Shown: positions 1 through 9,541, numbered from the stretch's first letter. The stretch: DNA of 63,072 bases from Siminovitchia terrae (GCF_003605405.2 NZ_QYTW02000031.1:1-63072); one strand, 5' to 3'. Program-made: numbers and translations. Notes: generated from the sequence alone by a model not told the origin.

Positions 1-1
1 G

Positions 2-64
2 GTCAGGAACCAACTACTCCTTCACGACGAACTGAAAGATAGGGTTTTAAGGTACCTTGAATAA
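2..64 (+). other. possible 3' end of an unrecognised ORF cut by the window edge
   Basis: One frame is open from the window edge and closes at a TAA at 62-64, giving about 20 residues with many charged and leucine residues. A perfect 10-bp inverted repeat lies across the stop. This could be the tail of a gene or of a mobile element, but there is too little sequence to decide. From about 86 to 310 I see only AT-rich sequence with no supported gene. Confidence 0.2.
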
Positions 65-85
65 AGTGTACTTACACACTTTATT
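60..85 (+). terminator. stem-loop after the partial ORF
   Basis: AATAAAGTGT and ACACTTTATT form a perfect 10-bp stem around a 6-nt loop. It has only a weak T-tract, so it may be a terminator or the end of a mobile element. Confidence 0.35.
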
Positions 86-313
86 TGACAAACCCTGTAA
101 GCCCTATATGACTTTTTAACAAATTATTTAGTACGTACAATCCTTTAAAACGTATGCCCTATTTAATGTTTATTATTGCAGTAAATTATAATAAAATCAC
201 CCGTTATCACCATTTATATTTTCAAATACAATACCTTCAATTTCCATCCTTTTAAATTTTTCGCAACTTTTACGCATATAGAACGATGACTATAGCAAGA
301 GGACTACTCCACC

Positions 314-406
314 TCAATTAACTCCTAAATGTCGATAGATAAACCCTGTCATACGTGTCAATTCACGTTCGTTAAGGATTTCCTTAAGCTTGATTGATGT
401 TGGCAT
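314..406 (-). CDS. tiny ORF resembling the N-terminus of a HTH (XRE-like) protein, probably a remnant
   Basis: This 30-codon reading frame begins with ATG about 8 nt after a good ribosome binding site (GAGGAAGGTG). The predicted start, MPTSIKLKEILNERELT, resembles the first helix of XRE-type DNA-binding domains. The frame stops after 30 residues, where a normal XRE protein needs at least 60. It is therefore probably a truncated gene. The resemblance is a by-eye impression only. Confidence 0.3.
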   Translation of the reverse strand: MPTSIKLKEILNERELTRMTGFIYRHLGVN

Positions 407-537
407 GATATTCACCTTCCTCTTTTTCGTGTTACTTTTTAGAAGGAGAAAGCTGTCTTATAAGAATAAGGTTCCAGAGGTTTTTAGTTCTCCATATAAT
501 AGATAAGAATGAAAGAGGATGAAAAGCTGAATAACAC

Positions 538-565
538 AAATAGGGGCATTCATTGCCCCTATTGA
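538..565 (-). terminator. terminator of the chromate transporter operon
   Basis: The hairpin AATAGGGGCA / TGCCCCTATT lies just downstream of the stop codon of the minus-strand gene at 569 and is followed on that strand by a TTTGTGTT stretch. Confidence 0.6.
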
Positions 566-568
566 TAT

Positions 569-1114
569 TTAAGCCATTAAAAACGGCAATACAACTCCTC
601 CATATACAAAAGCAACCACGATCATGATTGCGGGGTGGATTTTCCACCAGACAATAGCGACTAACGAAATGACGCCGATAAAAATGGATTGCCATATGCC
701 GATGGAGTCGAAGGAGACGGAACTGAATTGCCAAGTGAGCTGGATCATCATAACGGCAATCACAGGCTGCACTAGCATCGTCATTCCTTTTACAACAGAT
801 GATTGTTTAAAGTGATTCAATATCTTCAATAATATAATAATAGCAATAGCTGATGGGGCTACCGTGCCGATTGTTGCGACAATGAGCCCAAGCCAGCCAG
901 CTTCCTGATAGCCGGCAAATGCAGCAATTTTTGTTGCTATGGGACCGGGAAGGGCATTGGCTACGGCTAACATATCAACGAACTCTGTATTTGTCATCCA
1001 ACCGTAATGATCCACTACCTGTTGCTGCGTTAACGGTATGGTTGCGGGCCCGCCGCCGTAACCCAATATATTGGCGACAAAAAAAGCCCAGAATAAATCC
1101 CAATAAATCATCAT
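569..1114 (-). CDS. ywrA: chromate transporter, short CHR-family subunit (YwrA type)
   Basis: This half-size CHR-family membrane protein has 181 residues. CHR proteins export chromate. The short types work as pairs, each equal to half of a full-length ChrA. The family signature is visible as LGYGGGPATIPL at about 17-28 and NALPGPIATK at 53-62, followed by hydrophobic segments. The start ATG overlaps the stop of the upstream partner in an ATGA, so the two genes are translationally coupled. A longer frame reaching back to 1162 would overlap the partner heavily, so I rejected it. Order and sizes match B. subtilis ywrA-ywrB-ywrC-ywrD. The substrate is inferred from the family. Confidence 0.85.
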   Translation of the reverse strand: MMIYWDLFWAFFVANILGYGGGPATIPLTQQQVVDHYGWMTNTEFVDMLAVANALPGPIATKIAAFAGYQEAGWLGLIVATIGTVAPSAIAIIILLKILNHFKQSSVVKGMTMLVQPVIAVMMIQLTWQFSSVSFDSIGIWQSIFIGVISLVAIVWWKIHPAIMIVVAFVYGGVVLPFLMA

Positions 1115-1722
1115 GATGATATTCCCCCGCTTTTTTCCCTCATATTTTCCTTCTTGCCCCATTTCTTGTTAGCCCAATCAAATACTTTGATATGGATAGT
1201 GCCATATGCGAGAAAGGCTACGATGACGATGGCCGGATGAACGTCTAATATGCCAAGCAGCAAGAAAGAAAAGATTCCAAAGCCAACACCGATCACTTTT
1301 CCAAGCCCTCCCCAAGTTTTCGCGCAAAATTCATAAGCGGTAATTCCGAGAAGGACAGCGATAACCGGTCTGACAGCTGCAATCATTCCTGCGACAATTA
1401 CTGATTCTTTCATAGCATATAGGGCACCTAGTAAAGCGACCATCGCAATGGTTGTAGGTAAAATGTGGGCTAGGATGGCCACAACGGCTCCTACCGTTCC
1501 TTTTTGTTGGTAGCCGAGCTGTGCCGCTAGTTTCGTGGCGATCGGCCCCGGCAAAGCATTGGCGAATGCCAACAGTTCGCCAAATTCTTGATCTGTCATC
1601 CATTTATAGCGGGTTACAGCTTCATGACGGAACAGAGGAATGACGGAAGGTCCTCCTCCATAACCGAATATTCCAGCCCGCAACATGGCGCCTGAAATTG
1701 CGGCGTATCCTTTAACATCCAT
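1111..1722 (-). CDS. ywrB: chromate transporter, short CHR-family subunit (YwrB type)
   Basis: This is the second half-size CHR subunit, with 203 residues. The GYGGGPSVIPL motif lies at about 20-30 and NALPGPIATK at 55-64, followed by several membrane segments and a basic, hydrophilic C-terminus. It lies directly upstream of ywrA with a 4-bp overlap and 100 bp downstream of an Lrp-type regulator gene on the same strand. In B. subtilis the equivalent pair (also called chr3N/chr3C) must be expressed together for chromate resistance. That function is inferred here from family and synteny. Confidence 0.85.
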   Translation of the reverse strand: MDVKGYAAISGAMLRAGIFGYGGGPSVIPLFRHEAVTRYKWMTDQEFGELLAFANALPGPIATKLAAQLGYQQKGTVGAVVAILAHILPTTIAMVALLGALYAMKESVIVAGMIAAVRPVIAVLLGITAYEFCAKTWGGLGKVIGVGFGIFSFLLLGILDVHPAIVIVAFLAYGTIHIKVFDWANKKWGKKENMREKSGGISS

Positions 1723-1821
1723 TTAATCCCTCCTGTTATATCGCCATAGTTTTTCAGAGGTGCATTGACTCTTTTCAACTCAACGGGGTCTAGCTTTTCT
1801 AAGTACCCCCGGGAATTTTTC

Positions 1822-2313
1822 TTATAGTTTAAGCCCCATTCTGCTCTTATAGCGTTTTAAAAGCATCTGGGTATCCACGCGCATAATTCCCTTTGTGGAA
1901 TATAACGTTTCAAGCAAAAATTCTTCCATTTCCTTCATGTTTTTAAAGACCCCATGCATATGCAGAGTGCTGGGTCCTGTCATATGGTAAAGACTTGTGA
2001 CTGCTGGATGCAAAGCGAGCTTTTCGGCAATTTCATCCAGATATTTCGGTTCGACATCCACATTGAAAAAAGCTGAAACCTGAATACCCACTTTAGTCGG
2101 ATTCACCACAGCCGTAAAACGCTCAATGACCCCGGCTTCAATCAGTGATTGGATGCGGGACTGAACAGCAACTCTGGACAATCCGATTTCCTTGGCAAGG
2201 TCAGTGTACGAAATCCGGGCATTATCCAACAATATTTCAATAATCTTTTTATCTGTTTCGTTCAGTTTCATGGCGGGCATATTGTTTGCATCAAAATCAT
2301 TATTCTTTTTCAT
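1822..2313 (-). CDS. ywrC: Lrp/AsnC-family transcriptional regulator (YwrC type)
   Basis: The protein has 163 residues. An N-terminal winged helix-turn-helix covers about 18-65 ([20 protein letters not shown] is the HTH core). A C-terminal AsnC ligand-binding/oligomerisation domain covers about 80-155. The start ATG follows AAAGGAATG at good spacing. It lies just upstream of the chromate transporter pair in the same orientation. The B. subtilis homologue YwrC regulates the chromate operon, so local autoregulation plus control of ywrBA is a reasonable inference. The GGT-like gene on the other side is divergent and may share the regulatory region. Confidence 0.85.
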   Translation of the reverse strand: MKKNNDFDANNMPAMKLNETDKKIIEILLDNARISYTDLAKEIGLSRVAVQSRIQSLIEAGVIERFTAVVNPTKVGIQVSAFFNVDVEPKYLDEIAEKLALHPAVTSLYHMTGPSTLHMHGVFKNMKEMEEFLLETLYSTKGIMRVDTQMLLKRYKSRMGLKL

Positions 2314-2690
2314 TTACCACATTCCTTTTGTTAATGTAGGCTTTACCTTCGAATAGTTTGCGTTTTTTAAAAATACCTTTCGATATGACTAACTATAATC
2401 TATTTTACATTCAAAATCAATGTATAATGAATGTAATTGTTTCGTAATAATTATAATAGTTGCATTCGCAGACGTATTGAATTTTAACATGTTCTTGAAA
2501 CTGACGAAATGAAAGTATAAAAGATGATTTTGTTATTTAATGAAGGGATAGGAAGGGTATTATTTTCGATTTGTTTAGCTTTGTATTGACAATATTTTTA
2601 AAATTTCATAGAATAAAGTGGAATTTGGACTTTTTTGATAACGTTTTGAAGATAGGAATCTTTTACATTTTTTATAGAGGAGAGAGTCTA

Positions 2691-4304
2691 TTGATCACTT
2701 TCGACCATTTATCACATCCTTATCCCATTACAAGGAACTCGGCTTATGCCATGAATGGCGTAGTCGCCACATCACAGCCGCTTGCAGCACAGGCAGGGCT
2801 GGAAATATTACAAAAAGGCGGAAATGCCATTGATGCGGCGATTGCAACAGCGGCTTGTCTAACAGTATGCGAGCCTACCTCAAACGGAATCGGTGGGGAT
2901 GCTTTTGCTTTAGTGTGGACAAAAGGAAAGCTTCATGGTTTAAATGCCAGCGGACGGGCGCCTAAAAACATCTCTATTGAGAAAGTGAAAGAGCTAGGCC
3001 ATGATGAGATGCCTAAATATGGCTGGATTCCTGTCACAGTACCGGGTGCTCCCGGAGCATGGGTGGAGCTATCCAAGAGATTTGGGAAGCTGCCGTTAAA
3101 AGAAGTACTGAAACAAGCCATTACATATGCGGAAGAGGGTTACCCTGTTTCGCCTACGTTAAGCAGATATTGGCGCAAAGCGTTCTTGCAATTTTCCGAT
3201 GAGCTGGAGGGTGACGAGTTTAAGCCCTGGTTTGATACCTTTGCTCCGAATGGCTATGCTCCTTCTGTTGGCGAGGTCTGGAAATCCCAGGGACATGCTG
3301 ATACATTACGATCAATCGCGGAGACTGAAGGTGAATCTTTTTACCGGGGAGAAATTGCTGAAAAGATCGCTGCGTTTGCGCGCGAGACAGGAGGGTTCAT
3401 TACAGAGGAAGATTTAGCTGCGTACAAAGCGGAGTGGGTGGATCCGATCAGCATCAACTACCGCGGGTACGATGTGTGGGAAATTCCTCCGAATGGGCAG
3501 GGGATTGTAGCCCTTCAGGCTTTGAATATCTTAAAAGGTTTTGAGTTTACGAGAAAAGAATCGCTTGAAACATACCACAAGCAGATTGAAGCGATGAAAC
3601 TTGCCTATGTAGATGGATATAAGCATGTTACAGATCCAGAGCATATGAGATATACCGTGCGGGACATTTTGAGCGATGCGTACGCAAAAGAACGGCGCAA
3701 GCTAATTACGACAGAAGCATGCATGCCTGAACCGGGCGAGCCGTCAACTGGTGGAACTGTGTATTTGGCGACTGCTGATAAGGAAGGAAATATGGTTTCC
3801 TTTATTCAAAGCAACTACCATGGATTCGGTTCGGGGCTGGTCGTTCCTGGCACAGGAATTGCTTTGCAAAACCGCGGAAACAACTTTAGTCTGGACGCGA
3901 ATCATGTGAATGCACTTGAAGGAGGAAAGAAGACATTCCATACGATTATCCCGGGATTTTTGACAAAAGGAGATCGAGCTGTTGGACCGTTTGGAGTCAT
4001 GGGTGGGTTTATGCAACCACAGGGACATGTCCAGGTTATCATGAACTCGATTGACTTCGGGCTTCATCCGCAGGCAGCACTTGATGCGCCGCGCTGGCAG
4101 TGGATCAAAGGAAAGACGGTCGAAGTGGAACATCGCTTCCCGCATCACTTCGCTGAAGCATTGGCTTTCCAGGGACACGACATCCGGATTGCCGTTGAAA
4201 CAAATAATTTTGGACGTGGGCAGATTATATGGAGAAATCCGGAAACTGGCGTGATGGTGGCCGGTACAGAATCAAGGACCGATGGTGCGATAGCAGCTTG
4301 GTAA
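2691..4304 (+). CDS. ywrD: gamma-glutamyltransferase-like protein (YwrD type)
   Basis: This protein of about 537 residues belongs to the Ntn-hydrolase gamma-glutamyltranspeptidase family, whose members self-cleave before a threonine and hydrolyse or transfer gamma-glutamyl groups. The N-terminal GGNAIDAAIATA region and the GGT-VYLATADKEGNMVS region (putative nucleophile near Thr356) are visible. There is no signal peptide, so it is probably cytoplasmic, unlike classical secreted GGT. I chose TTG at 2691 because AGAGGAGAG lies 6 nt upstream. A longer frame from 2571 has no such site and adds an atypical hydrophobic leader. The physiological substrate of YwrD-type proteins is uncertain. Confidence 0.85.
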   Translation: MITFDHLSHPYPITRNSAYAMNGVVATSQPLAAQAGLEILQKGGNAIDAAIATAACLTVCEPTSNGIGGDAFALVWTKGKLHGLNASGRAPKNISIEKVKELGHDEMPKYGWIPVTVPGAPGAWVELSKRFGKLPLKEVLKQAITYAEEGYPVSPTLSRYWRKAFLQFSDELEGDEFKPWFDTFAPNGYAPSVGEVWKSQGHADTLRSIAETEGESFYRGEIAEKIAAFARETGGFITEEDLAAYKAEWVDPISINYRGYDVWEIPPNGQGIVALQALNILKGFEFTRKESLETYHKQIEAMKLAYVDGYKHVTDPEHMRYTVRDILSDAYAKERRKLITTEACMPEPGEPSTGGTVYLATADKEGNMVSFIQSNYHGFGSGLVVPGTGIALQNRGNNFSLDANHVNALEGGKKTFHTIIPGFLTKGDRAVGPFGVMGGFMQPQGHVQVIMNSIDFGLHPQAALDAPRWQWIKGKTVEVEHRFPHHFAEALAFQGHDIRIAVETNNFGRGQIIWRNPETGVMVAGTESRTDGAIAAW

Positions 4305-4308
4305 AAAT

Positions 4309-4345
4309 GAAGTGTATTCCTGCTCATGTGGGAATACACTTTTTG
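4309..4345 (+). terminator. terminator after ywrD
   Basis: AGTGTATTCC pairs with GGGAATACACT and is followed by TTTTT, right after the stop codon. Confidence 0.8.
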
Positions 4346-4440
4346 CGTGCGATAAACCATACAAAAACTTAATAATTGGTTAATATCAGCAAAACAATTC
4401 CTTTTTATAATGAATATAAAAAGGAGGCAGGTTTCCTGAT

Positions 4441-4983
4441 ATGAGCAGACTAGCCGTATGGTTCCATCAAAAAGATTTTGCATTGTTCAATTTTATTAAC
4501 CATTCCTGTCATCATAAATATTTAGATCCATTTTTTCGGTCTTTTACTCATTTAGGTGGAGCAACATGTACGATTTCGATCGCGCTGTTATTCACTATGT
4601 CCGCTCCTGCACCCTACTCATTTTGGGCAATTGACAGTTTAATCGCCCTCACGGTCAGTCATATCATTGTCTCGATAATTAAAAAAATGTATCAAAGAAA
4701 TCGGCCGTATCTAACCTATCCAGAAACAAAGACGATTTCTAAACGGCTTACAGATTATTCGTTTCCTTCCGGGCATACAACGGCTATTTTTTCAATCGTT
4801 ACGCCCTTTATGCTTTATATGCCATCGATGGCTATTTACCTGTTTTGTCTTGCAGGTATTGTAGGTTTGTCGCGAATATATATTGGTCTGCATTATCCTT
4901 CGGACGTATTGGCCGGTGCTTTTATCGGTGTAGGGGTTGGGGTGATCACGGTATATTTACATTCGATTGTGATGGTCATATGA
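4441..4983 (+). CDS. PAP2-family membrane phosphatase
   Basis: This integral membrane protein has 180 residues and all three PAP2 phosphatase motifs: KKMYQRNRP at about 81-89, PSGHT at 109-113 and SRIYIGLHYPSD at 144-155. The catalytic histidines sit in motifs 2 and 3. Family members remove phosphate from undecaprenyl pyrophosphate or phosphatidic acid on the outer face of the membrane. The exact lipid cannot be told from sequence. AAGGAGG precedes the ATG. It is a single gene between the ywrD terminator and a convergent oxidoreductase gene. Confidence 0.85.
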   Translation: MSRLAVWFHQKDFALFNFINHSCHHKYLDPFFRSFTHLGGATCTISIALLFTMSAPAPYSFWAIDSLIALTVSHIIVSIIKKMYQRNRPYLTYPETKTISKRLTDYSFPSGHTTAIFSIVTPFMLYMPSMAIYLFCLAGIVGLSRIYIGLHYPSDVLAGAFIGVGVGVITVYLHSIVMVI

Positions 4984-4989
4984 GTGGAG

Positions 4990-5052
4990 GTTTCCTCTCC
5001 AGGTAACCACTGGGAGCCCAGCTCTGTTAGTTCAGGAGAGGAATTGTTTCTA
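4990..5052. terminator. convergent intergenic hairpin with internal hairpin
   Basis: TTCCTCTCC pairs with GGAGAGGAA across about 40 nt. The loop contains its own hairpin, CTGGG-AG-CCCAG, and GTTT follows. It lies between convergent genes and is probably a terminator, though more elaborate than usual. Confidence 0.4.
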
Positions 5053-5083
5053 ATCCGATTTATTTATCTCATTGAAGGCTGAG

Positions 5084-6100
5084 TCACCCCATCATATCAG
5101 CCAATATTTCATAAGAACGCAGGCGATCTTCCTGGAAGAAGATTTGCGAATTGATAATGACTTCATCCGCTTTGGTTTTGTTAATAAACTCCTGGAGTTT
5201 CTGTTTAACTGTATCAGCAGTACCAACAATCGTTGATCCTGAATCAAGAGTCTGTTCCACTGATGATTTTTCAAAAGATGACCAGACCTTGTGGATGTCA
5301 TCTATTGGCGGCTTTAGCTGGGAAGGCATATTTCGAATTAGGCTTAAAAACTGCTGCTGTTGAGATGTGGCAAGCCATTGGGCACGCTCTTCGCTGTCGG
5401 CTGCAATCACATTTACCCCTACCATCGCATAAGGTTTTTCCAGTGTATCTGAAGGAACAAAGTTGTCACGGTACAGTCTTAATGCAGGGATTGTGTATTG
5501 TGGCGCAAAGTGGCTTGCAAAAGAGAAAGGGAGTCCCTTGTTAGCAGCAAGGCTTGCGCTAAAATCACTTGATCCAAGCAGCCATATGGGAATATCCAGT
5601 CCTTTACCAGGATACGCGCGAACATGGCCAACTGGATTCTCACTGAAATAGTTTTGTAATTCTTCTAATTGCTGCGGAAATTCTTCCGCTCCCCTGTTCA
5701 ATGTCCTCCGCAAAGCAAAAGCGGTAGCTTGGTCACTTCCGGGTGCCCTTCCAAGCCCAAGATCGATGCGGCCCGGATAAAGAGACTCTAATGTCCCGAA
5801 CTGCTCAGCGATCACAAGTGTTGCATGGTTGGGCAACATGATGCCGCCGGCTCCAACCCGTATGTTTTTTGTCGCTCCGGCTATATGTCCGATGATTACG
5901 GAGGTCGCTGAACTGGCAATGCCTGGCATGTTGTGGTGCTCCGCAAGCCAGTAGCGGTTAAATCCCCATTTTTCAACATGCTGTGCAAGCTCAACGCTAT
6001 TTTTAAATGATTCAGAGGCAGTACTGCCCTCGGTGATTGGTGCCAAATCCAAAACAGACAATGGGATTCCGTTAAACTTTTTACAGGACGAGGAATTCAA
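5084..6100 (-). CDS. LLM-class flavin-dependent oxidoreductase (luciferase-like)
   Basis: This protein of about 338 residues belongs to the bacterial luciferase-like monooxygenase superfamily, a TIM barrel using reduced FMN or F420 (FMN in Bacillaceae). Family features are the [14 protein letters not shown] region, the [20 protein letters not shown] region and [12 protein letters not shown]. It belongs to the single-protein YceB/YvbT/YwcH-like group, whose substrates are mostly unknown. Two in-frame TTG codons can start it (6106 and 6100). I prefer 6100 because AAGGAG is 9 nt away, while it is only about 3 nt from 6106. Confidence 0.8.
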   Translation of the reverse strand: MNSSSCKKFNGIPLSVLDLAPITEGSTASESFKNSVELAQHVEKWGFNRYWLAEHHNMPGIASSATSVIIGHIAGATKNIRVGAGGIMLPNHATLVIAEQFGTLESLYPGRIDLGLGRAPGSDQATAFALRRTLNRGAEEFPQQLEELQNYFSENPVGHVRAYPGKGLDIPIWLLGSSDFSASLAANKGLPFSFASHFAPQYTIPALRLYRDNFVPSDTLEKPYAMVGVNVIAADSEERAQWLATSQQQQFLSLIRNMPSQLKPPIDDIHKVWSSFEKSSVEQTLDSGSTIVGTADTVKQKLQEFINKTKADEVIINSQIFFQEDRLRSYEILADMMG

Positions 6101-6388
6101 ATACAATCACTCCTTATAGTTTTCTTATGGGAAATGATAAATTGTTTATAAGTGATTTTCCATTTATGTGACTTATTCGGGAGGAGAACTTTTTGGGGAA
6201 TTTGTCTGAGCAAGAGGTTCAGAAATGGATGTCCGGTTACAGGATAGAAGCTTGCGGATGAAAAATGGATTGTTCGAATGCAGTTTTTAGAGAATGTTTT
6301 TTGTGAAAATGATTGGGGAGAGTGGAAAGGATACAGTATCACCCCTTTATACAATTAGAGTACAGGGGTTGACGGAATTGGATTTTAA

Positions 6389-6563
6389 CTTTATTCAGCA
6401 GAAGTCTCCCACATCTGTAAGTGGTGAGATGAATGCCTGTTGGTATTCCATTCCCCCGGCTGAATAAAGTCAAAGCCTCCGGCGGATGCTACAGATTTTC
6501 AGAGGAATTTATCGAGCAGAGCTCGATAAAATCCGGGCGCAAATTCGCCAAGGCGTATTTGAT
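6389..6563 (+). repeat. 190-bp TTTAA element, copy 1 (internally shortened, 175 bp)
   Basis: It begins directly after TTTAA (6384-6388) and ends with the family's TTTGAT. The second hairpin is partly deleted: the GGGG...CCCC stem is reduced to a C-run. The remaining 6107-6715 gap, outside this copy and the riboswitch, shows no gene I can support. Confidence 0.85.
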
Positions 6564-6714
6564 ACTGGCAGAGGTTTCCGATTCTTTTTAATTTCGCTTG
6601 ACCCTCGGAATTTTAGTTTGTGAGGGCTTCAGAATTTTCCGTTATGAATATTTGATCACTTCCATTATTTACTGATCCATGTTACGATGTCACCAAGTAC
6701 AATTTTATAGTGAG

Positions 6715-6809
6715 AAACACTAGGGGAATCCTTAAAAAGGACTGAGAGAAGAGTGGAACTCTGATACCCTTATGACCTGATCAGGTTCGTGCCTGCGTAG
6801 GGAAGTGCT
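6715..6809 (+). promoter_or_regulatory. TPP riboswitch (THI element)
   Basis: The conserved thiamine pyrophosphate aptamer is present: an AGGGG segment, CTGAGAGA, ACCCTTATGACCTGATC and TGCCTGCGTAGGGAAGTG. It is followed 28 nt later by an intrinsic terminator and then the tenI-thiSGF operon. This is the usual arrangement in which bound TPP favours early termination. Confidence 0.95.
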
Positions 6810-6837
6810 ATGTTTATTTATCGTTCCAGCTTTTAAC

Positions 6838-6871
6838 AAGCCACTTTCCTAATAAGGAAGGTGGCTTTTTT
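6838..6871 (+). terminator. riboswitch-controlled terminator of the thi operon
   Basis: AAGCCACTTTCCT pairs with AGGAAGGTGGCTT and is followed by a T-run. It lies between the TPP aptamer and the first gene, so it is the expression platform. Confidence 0.85.
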
Positions 6872-6895
6872 AGTGCAAAGGGAGGTGGGTTTGGA

Positions 6896-7513
6896 TTGGA
6901 ACTGATCGCAGTCACGAATGGTCGGCATAGTGTTGACAGGCTCTCTCGTATGATGGTTGAGGTTGAGCCGTTTGTTGACCACTTCATTATTAGAGAGCGG
7001 ACTAAATCGGCCATTGAGTATGTAAAATTGATTGACCAGCTGAACACCGCAAATTTCAATAAAGAAAAGCTGATTATAAATGATAGGGTGGATGTTGCAG
7101 TGGTGGCTGGTATTAATAAAGTACAGCTTCCAGTTCACGGTTTAACATTGGAGCAAGTGCAATTTTGTTTTCCAAATTTACAAGCAGGAAGGTCGATTCA
7201 TTCACTTGAGGAAGCTGAAAAAGCACATCGGTCAGGAGCAAATTGGCTTTTATATGGACATGTATACGAAACGGATTGTAAAAAAGGTCAACCAGGACGC
7301 GGAGTTGAGGAGCTGAAAAAGATTGCAGAAAAAGTTCCGTCTGATATTTATGCGATTGGCGGCATCAAGCCGAGCCATGTTGAGGAACTAAGGAAAATTC
7401 GCATAAAAGGGATTGCAGTCATGTCCTCCATATTCGATCATGCCAATCCTGCCAGGGCTGCGGAAGAATACCGTGACGCATGCCGATATTATCATTCAGT
7501 TGAAAGGAATTGA
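6896..7513 (+). CDS. tenI: thiazole tautomerase TenI
   Basis: This ThiE-like TIM-barrel protein has 205 residues. In Bacillus, TenI aromatises the thiazole phosphate tautomer made by ThiG. The C-terminal DIYAIGGIKPSHVEELRKI and GIAVMSSIF segments are the phosphate-binding part of the fold. GHVYETDCKKGQPGRG matches the TenI/ThiE central loop. The position first in an operon with thiS, thiG and thiF favours TenI over true ThiE. The start is TTG, preceded by GGGAGGTG. Expression is controlled by the upstream TPP riboswitch. Confidence 0.85.
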   Translation: MELIAVTNGRHSVDRLSRMMVEVEPFVDHFIIRERTKSAIEYVKLIDQLNTANFNKEKLIINDRVDVAVVAGINKVQLPVHGLTLEQVQFCFPNLQAGRSIHSLEEAEKAHRSGANWLLYGHVYETDCKKGQPGRGVEELKKIAEKVPSDIYAIGGIKPSHVEELRKIRIKGIAVMSSIFDHANPARAAEEYRDACRYYHSVERN

Positions 7514-7518
7514 ATGCA

Positions 7519-7719
7519 ATGGATATCACGTTAAATGGAAACTCATATGTACTCCCAAAAGATGTCACAAATGTTCAGCAGCTACTTGAACATCTTGAGC
7601 TTTCTGAGCGTATCGTGATTGTTGAAGTAAATAAGGAAATTGTTCAAAAAGAAAATTATGACCGCTCGATAAGGGATCAAGATGAAGTGGAAATGATTCA
7701 TTTTGTCGGAGGAGGATGA
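7519..7719 (+). CDS. thiS: sulfur carrier protein ThiS
   Basis: This ubiquitin-fold protein has 66 residues, the usual ThiS length, and ends in the required Gly-Gly (HFVGGG). ThiF adenylates the C-terminal glycine, which then carries sulfur as thiocarboxylate to ThiG. I chose ATG 7519. An upstream in-frame TTG at 7510 overlaps the tenI stop and would add three residues. The GGAGGAGG encoding the C-terminal glycines doubles as the ribosome binding site of thiG. Confidence 0.9.
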   Translation: MDITLNGNSYVLPKDVTNVQQLLEHLELSERIVIVEVNKEIVQKENYDRSIRDQDEVEMIHFVGGG

Positions 7720-7722
7720 AAG

Positions 7723-8490
7723 ATGTTAAAAATAGGAAATAAATCTTTTCAATCAAGACTGCTGCTGGGGACGGGAAAATATCCGTCTTTCGAGGTTCAA
7801 AAAGAAGCGGTTCGGGTTTCAGAAGCGGAGATTCTTACTTTTGCAGTGAGAAGGATGGATGTATTTGAACCTTCTCAGCCCAATTTTCTAGAAATGCTGG
7901 ATTTATCTAAATATACTCTGCTTCCGAATACGGCAGGAGCAAAAACCGCCGAGGAAGCTGTCCGAACGGCGAAGCTAGCCAAAGCTTCTGGGCTGTGTGA
8001 TATGGTGAAGGTAGAAGTCATTGGATGTGACCGTTCATTGCTGCCGGATCCGGTTGAAACGTTGAAAGCTTCGGAAAAGCTGTTAGAAGAAGGTTTCACT
8101 GTACTCACCTATACTTCAGATGACGTGGTATTGGCGAAAAGGCTGGAGGAAATAGGTGTACATGCAATCATGCCAGGAGCATCGCCAATCGGATCAGGAA
8201 AAGGAATTTTAAATCCGCTTTATTTGAAATTTATTATAGAGCAGTCAAAAGTGCCGGTGATTATTGATGCGGGAATTGGCTCGCCGAAGGACGCCGCGTA
8301 TGCCATGGAGCTCGGAGCTGATGCAGTTCTTTTGAATACTGCTGTTTCGGGTGCAAAAAACCCGGTAAAAATGGCTGAAGCCATGAAGCTGGCGATTCAA
8401 GCTGGACGTCTTGGCTTTGAAGCGGGAAGAATCGATGAGCGGGATTACGCGGTGGCGAGCAGCCCGATGGAAGGGTTGCTTCCAACTTGA
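7723..8490 (+). CDS. thiG: thiazole synthase ThiG
   Basis: The protein has 255 residues and forms a TIM barrel that makes the thiazole phosphate ring from 1-deoxy-D-xylulose 5-phosphate, dehydroglycine and ThiS thiocarboxylate. The Schiff-base lysine is Lys96 in MVKVEVIG. Phosphate-binding glycines are visible in [12 protein letters not shown] and [12 protein letters not shown]. It lies 3 nt after thiS and its TGA overlaps the TTG start of thiF. The thiO gene, which supplies dehydroglycine in B. subtilis, is not in this operon. Confidence 0.95.
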   Translation: MLKIGNKSFQSRLLLGTGKYPSFEVQKEAVRVSEAEILTFAVRRMDVFEPSQPNFLEMLDLSKYTLLPNTAGAKTAEEAVRTAKLAKASGLCDMVKVEVIGCDRSLLPDPVETLKASEKLLEEGFTVLTYTSDDVVLAKRLEEIGVHAIMPGASPIGSGKGILNPLYLKFIIEQSKVPVIIDAGIGSPKDAAYAMELGADAVLLNTAVSGAKNPVKMAEAMKLAIQAGRLGFEAGRIDERDYAVASSPMEGLLPT

Positions 8491-9500
8491 ACGGACGATA
8501 TTCGAGGCAAGAATTATTTGAACCGATAGGAGAGGCTGGCCAAAAGAAGATTGGCCAAGCCCATGTTTTGATTATCGGGGCAGGGGCGCTTGGGTCGGCA
8601 AGCGCGGAAATGCTTGTTCGCTCCGGCGTTGGAAAGCTAACGATTGTAGATCGGGACATTCTGGATTGGACAAACTTGCAAAGGCAGCAGCTCTATACAG
8701 AGCAGGATGTGATGGACAAGCTTCCCAAGGCAGTTGCGGCGAAACGTCGTTTAGGAAAAGTGAATAGCCTGATCGAAGTTGAAGCTTTTACAGCAGATGT
8801 AACGGTTGAAAACGCTGAAGAATTAGTTAAAGGGAAAACCCTGATCGTGGATGCGACCGATAATATTGAAACAAGACTTTTAATGAACGACGCGGCTTTA
8901 AAAGCCGGTATCCCATTTTTTATGGGAGCGGTTGTGGCAAGCTATGGTTTGACCTATGCCATTGGGATGGGAGAACACCCATGTCTCCATTGCCTGCTAG
9001 ACACGTTGCCGCCGCAAACGCTGACCTGCGATACGGCAGGGGTAATCAGTCCGATTGTCCAGGTTGTTGCTTCTCATCAGGTGACGAATGTTTTCAAATA
9101 CATCGTCGGAGAAAAAGTGGATCATAGGTTGAAATCTTTTGATCTTTGGAAAGGAGATCAGGCGACAATTGATGTAACGTCCCTTCGCCGCCGTAATTGT
9201 CCCAGTTGCTCTGAGAGAGCAGAGTATCCATTTTTATCGAGGGAAAACCAAACAAAAACAGCTGTTCTATGCGGGCGGGACACCGTGCAGCTCACATTTC
9301 CGGGAAAACGGATTGTAGAACTCAGATCATTGGGCGAATCCATCCGTCCGATTGTGAGTAATTTGATTTCCAATATTCATTTGATTGCCTGTGAATATGA
9401 AGGTCATCGCATTGTTTTATTCCGGGATGGGCGGATGCTTGTGCACGGAACGAAGAATGTTGATCAGGCTAAAAGTGTTGCGGCCCAACTATTGGGTTGA
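8487..9500 (+). CDS. thiF: ThiS adenylyltransferase ThiF
   Basis: This E1-like protein has 337 residues and activates the C-terminus of ThiS with ATP. The nucleotide-binding loop GAGALGS is at 31-37. Two CxxC zinc pairs are at C166/C169 and C238/C241, and a conserved Cys is at 181. The family usually ends near 250 residues, so the last ~90 residues are a C-terminal extension of the kind seen in MoeB/ThiF proteins of bacilli. Its TTG start overlaps the thiG stop (TTGA), indicating coupling. Confidence 0.9.
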   Translation: MNGRYSRQELFEPIGEAGQKKIGQAHVLIIGAGALGSASAEMLVRSGVGKLTIVDRDILDWTNLQRQQLYTEQDVMDKLPKAVAAKRRLGKVNSLIEVEAFTADVTVENAEELVKGKTLIVDATDNIETRLLMNDAALKAGIPFFMGAVVASYGLTYAIGMGEHPCLHCLLDTLPPQTLTCDTAGVISPIVQVVASHQVTNVFKYIVGEKVDHRLKSFDLWKGDQATIDVTSLRRRNCPSCSERAEYPFLSRENQTKTAVLCGRDTVQLTFPGKRIVELRSLGESIRPIVSNLISNIHLIACEYEGHRIVLFRDGRMLVHGTKNVDQAKSVAAQLLG

Positions 9501-9510
9501 AAGTGAACGG

Positions 9511-9541
9511 GAGCATTCCTGCTTGAGGAATGCTCTTTTTT
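9511..9541 (+). terminator. terminator of the thi operon
   Basis: GAGCATTCC pairs with GGAATGCTC and is followed by TTTTTT. Confidence 0.9.
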
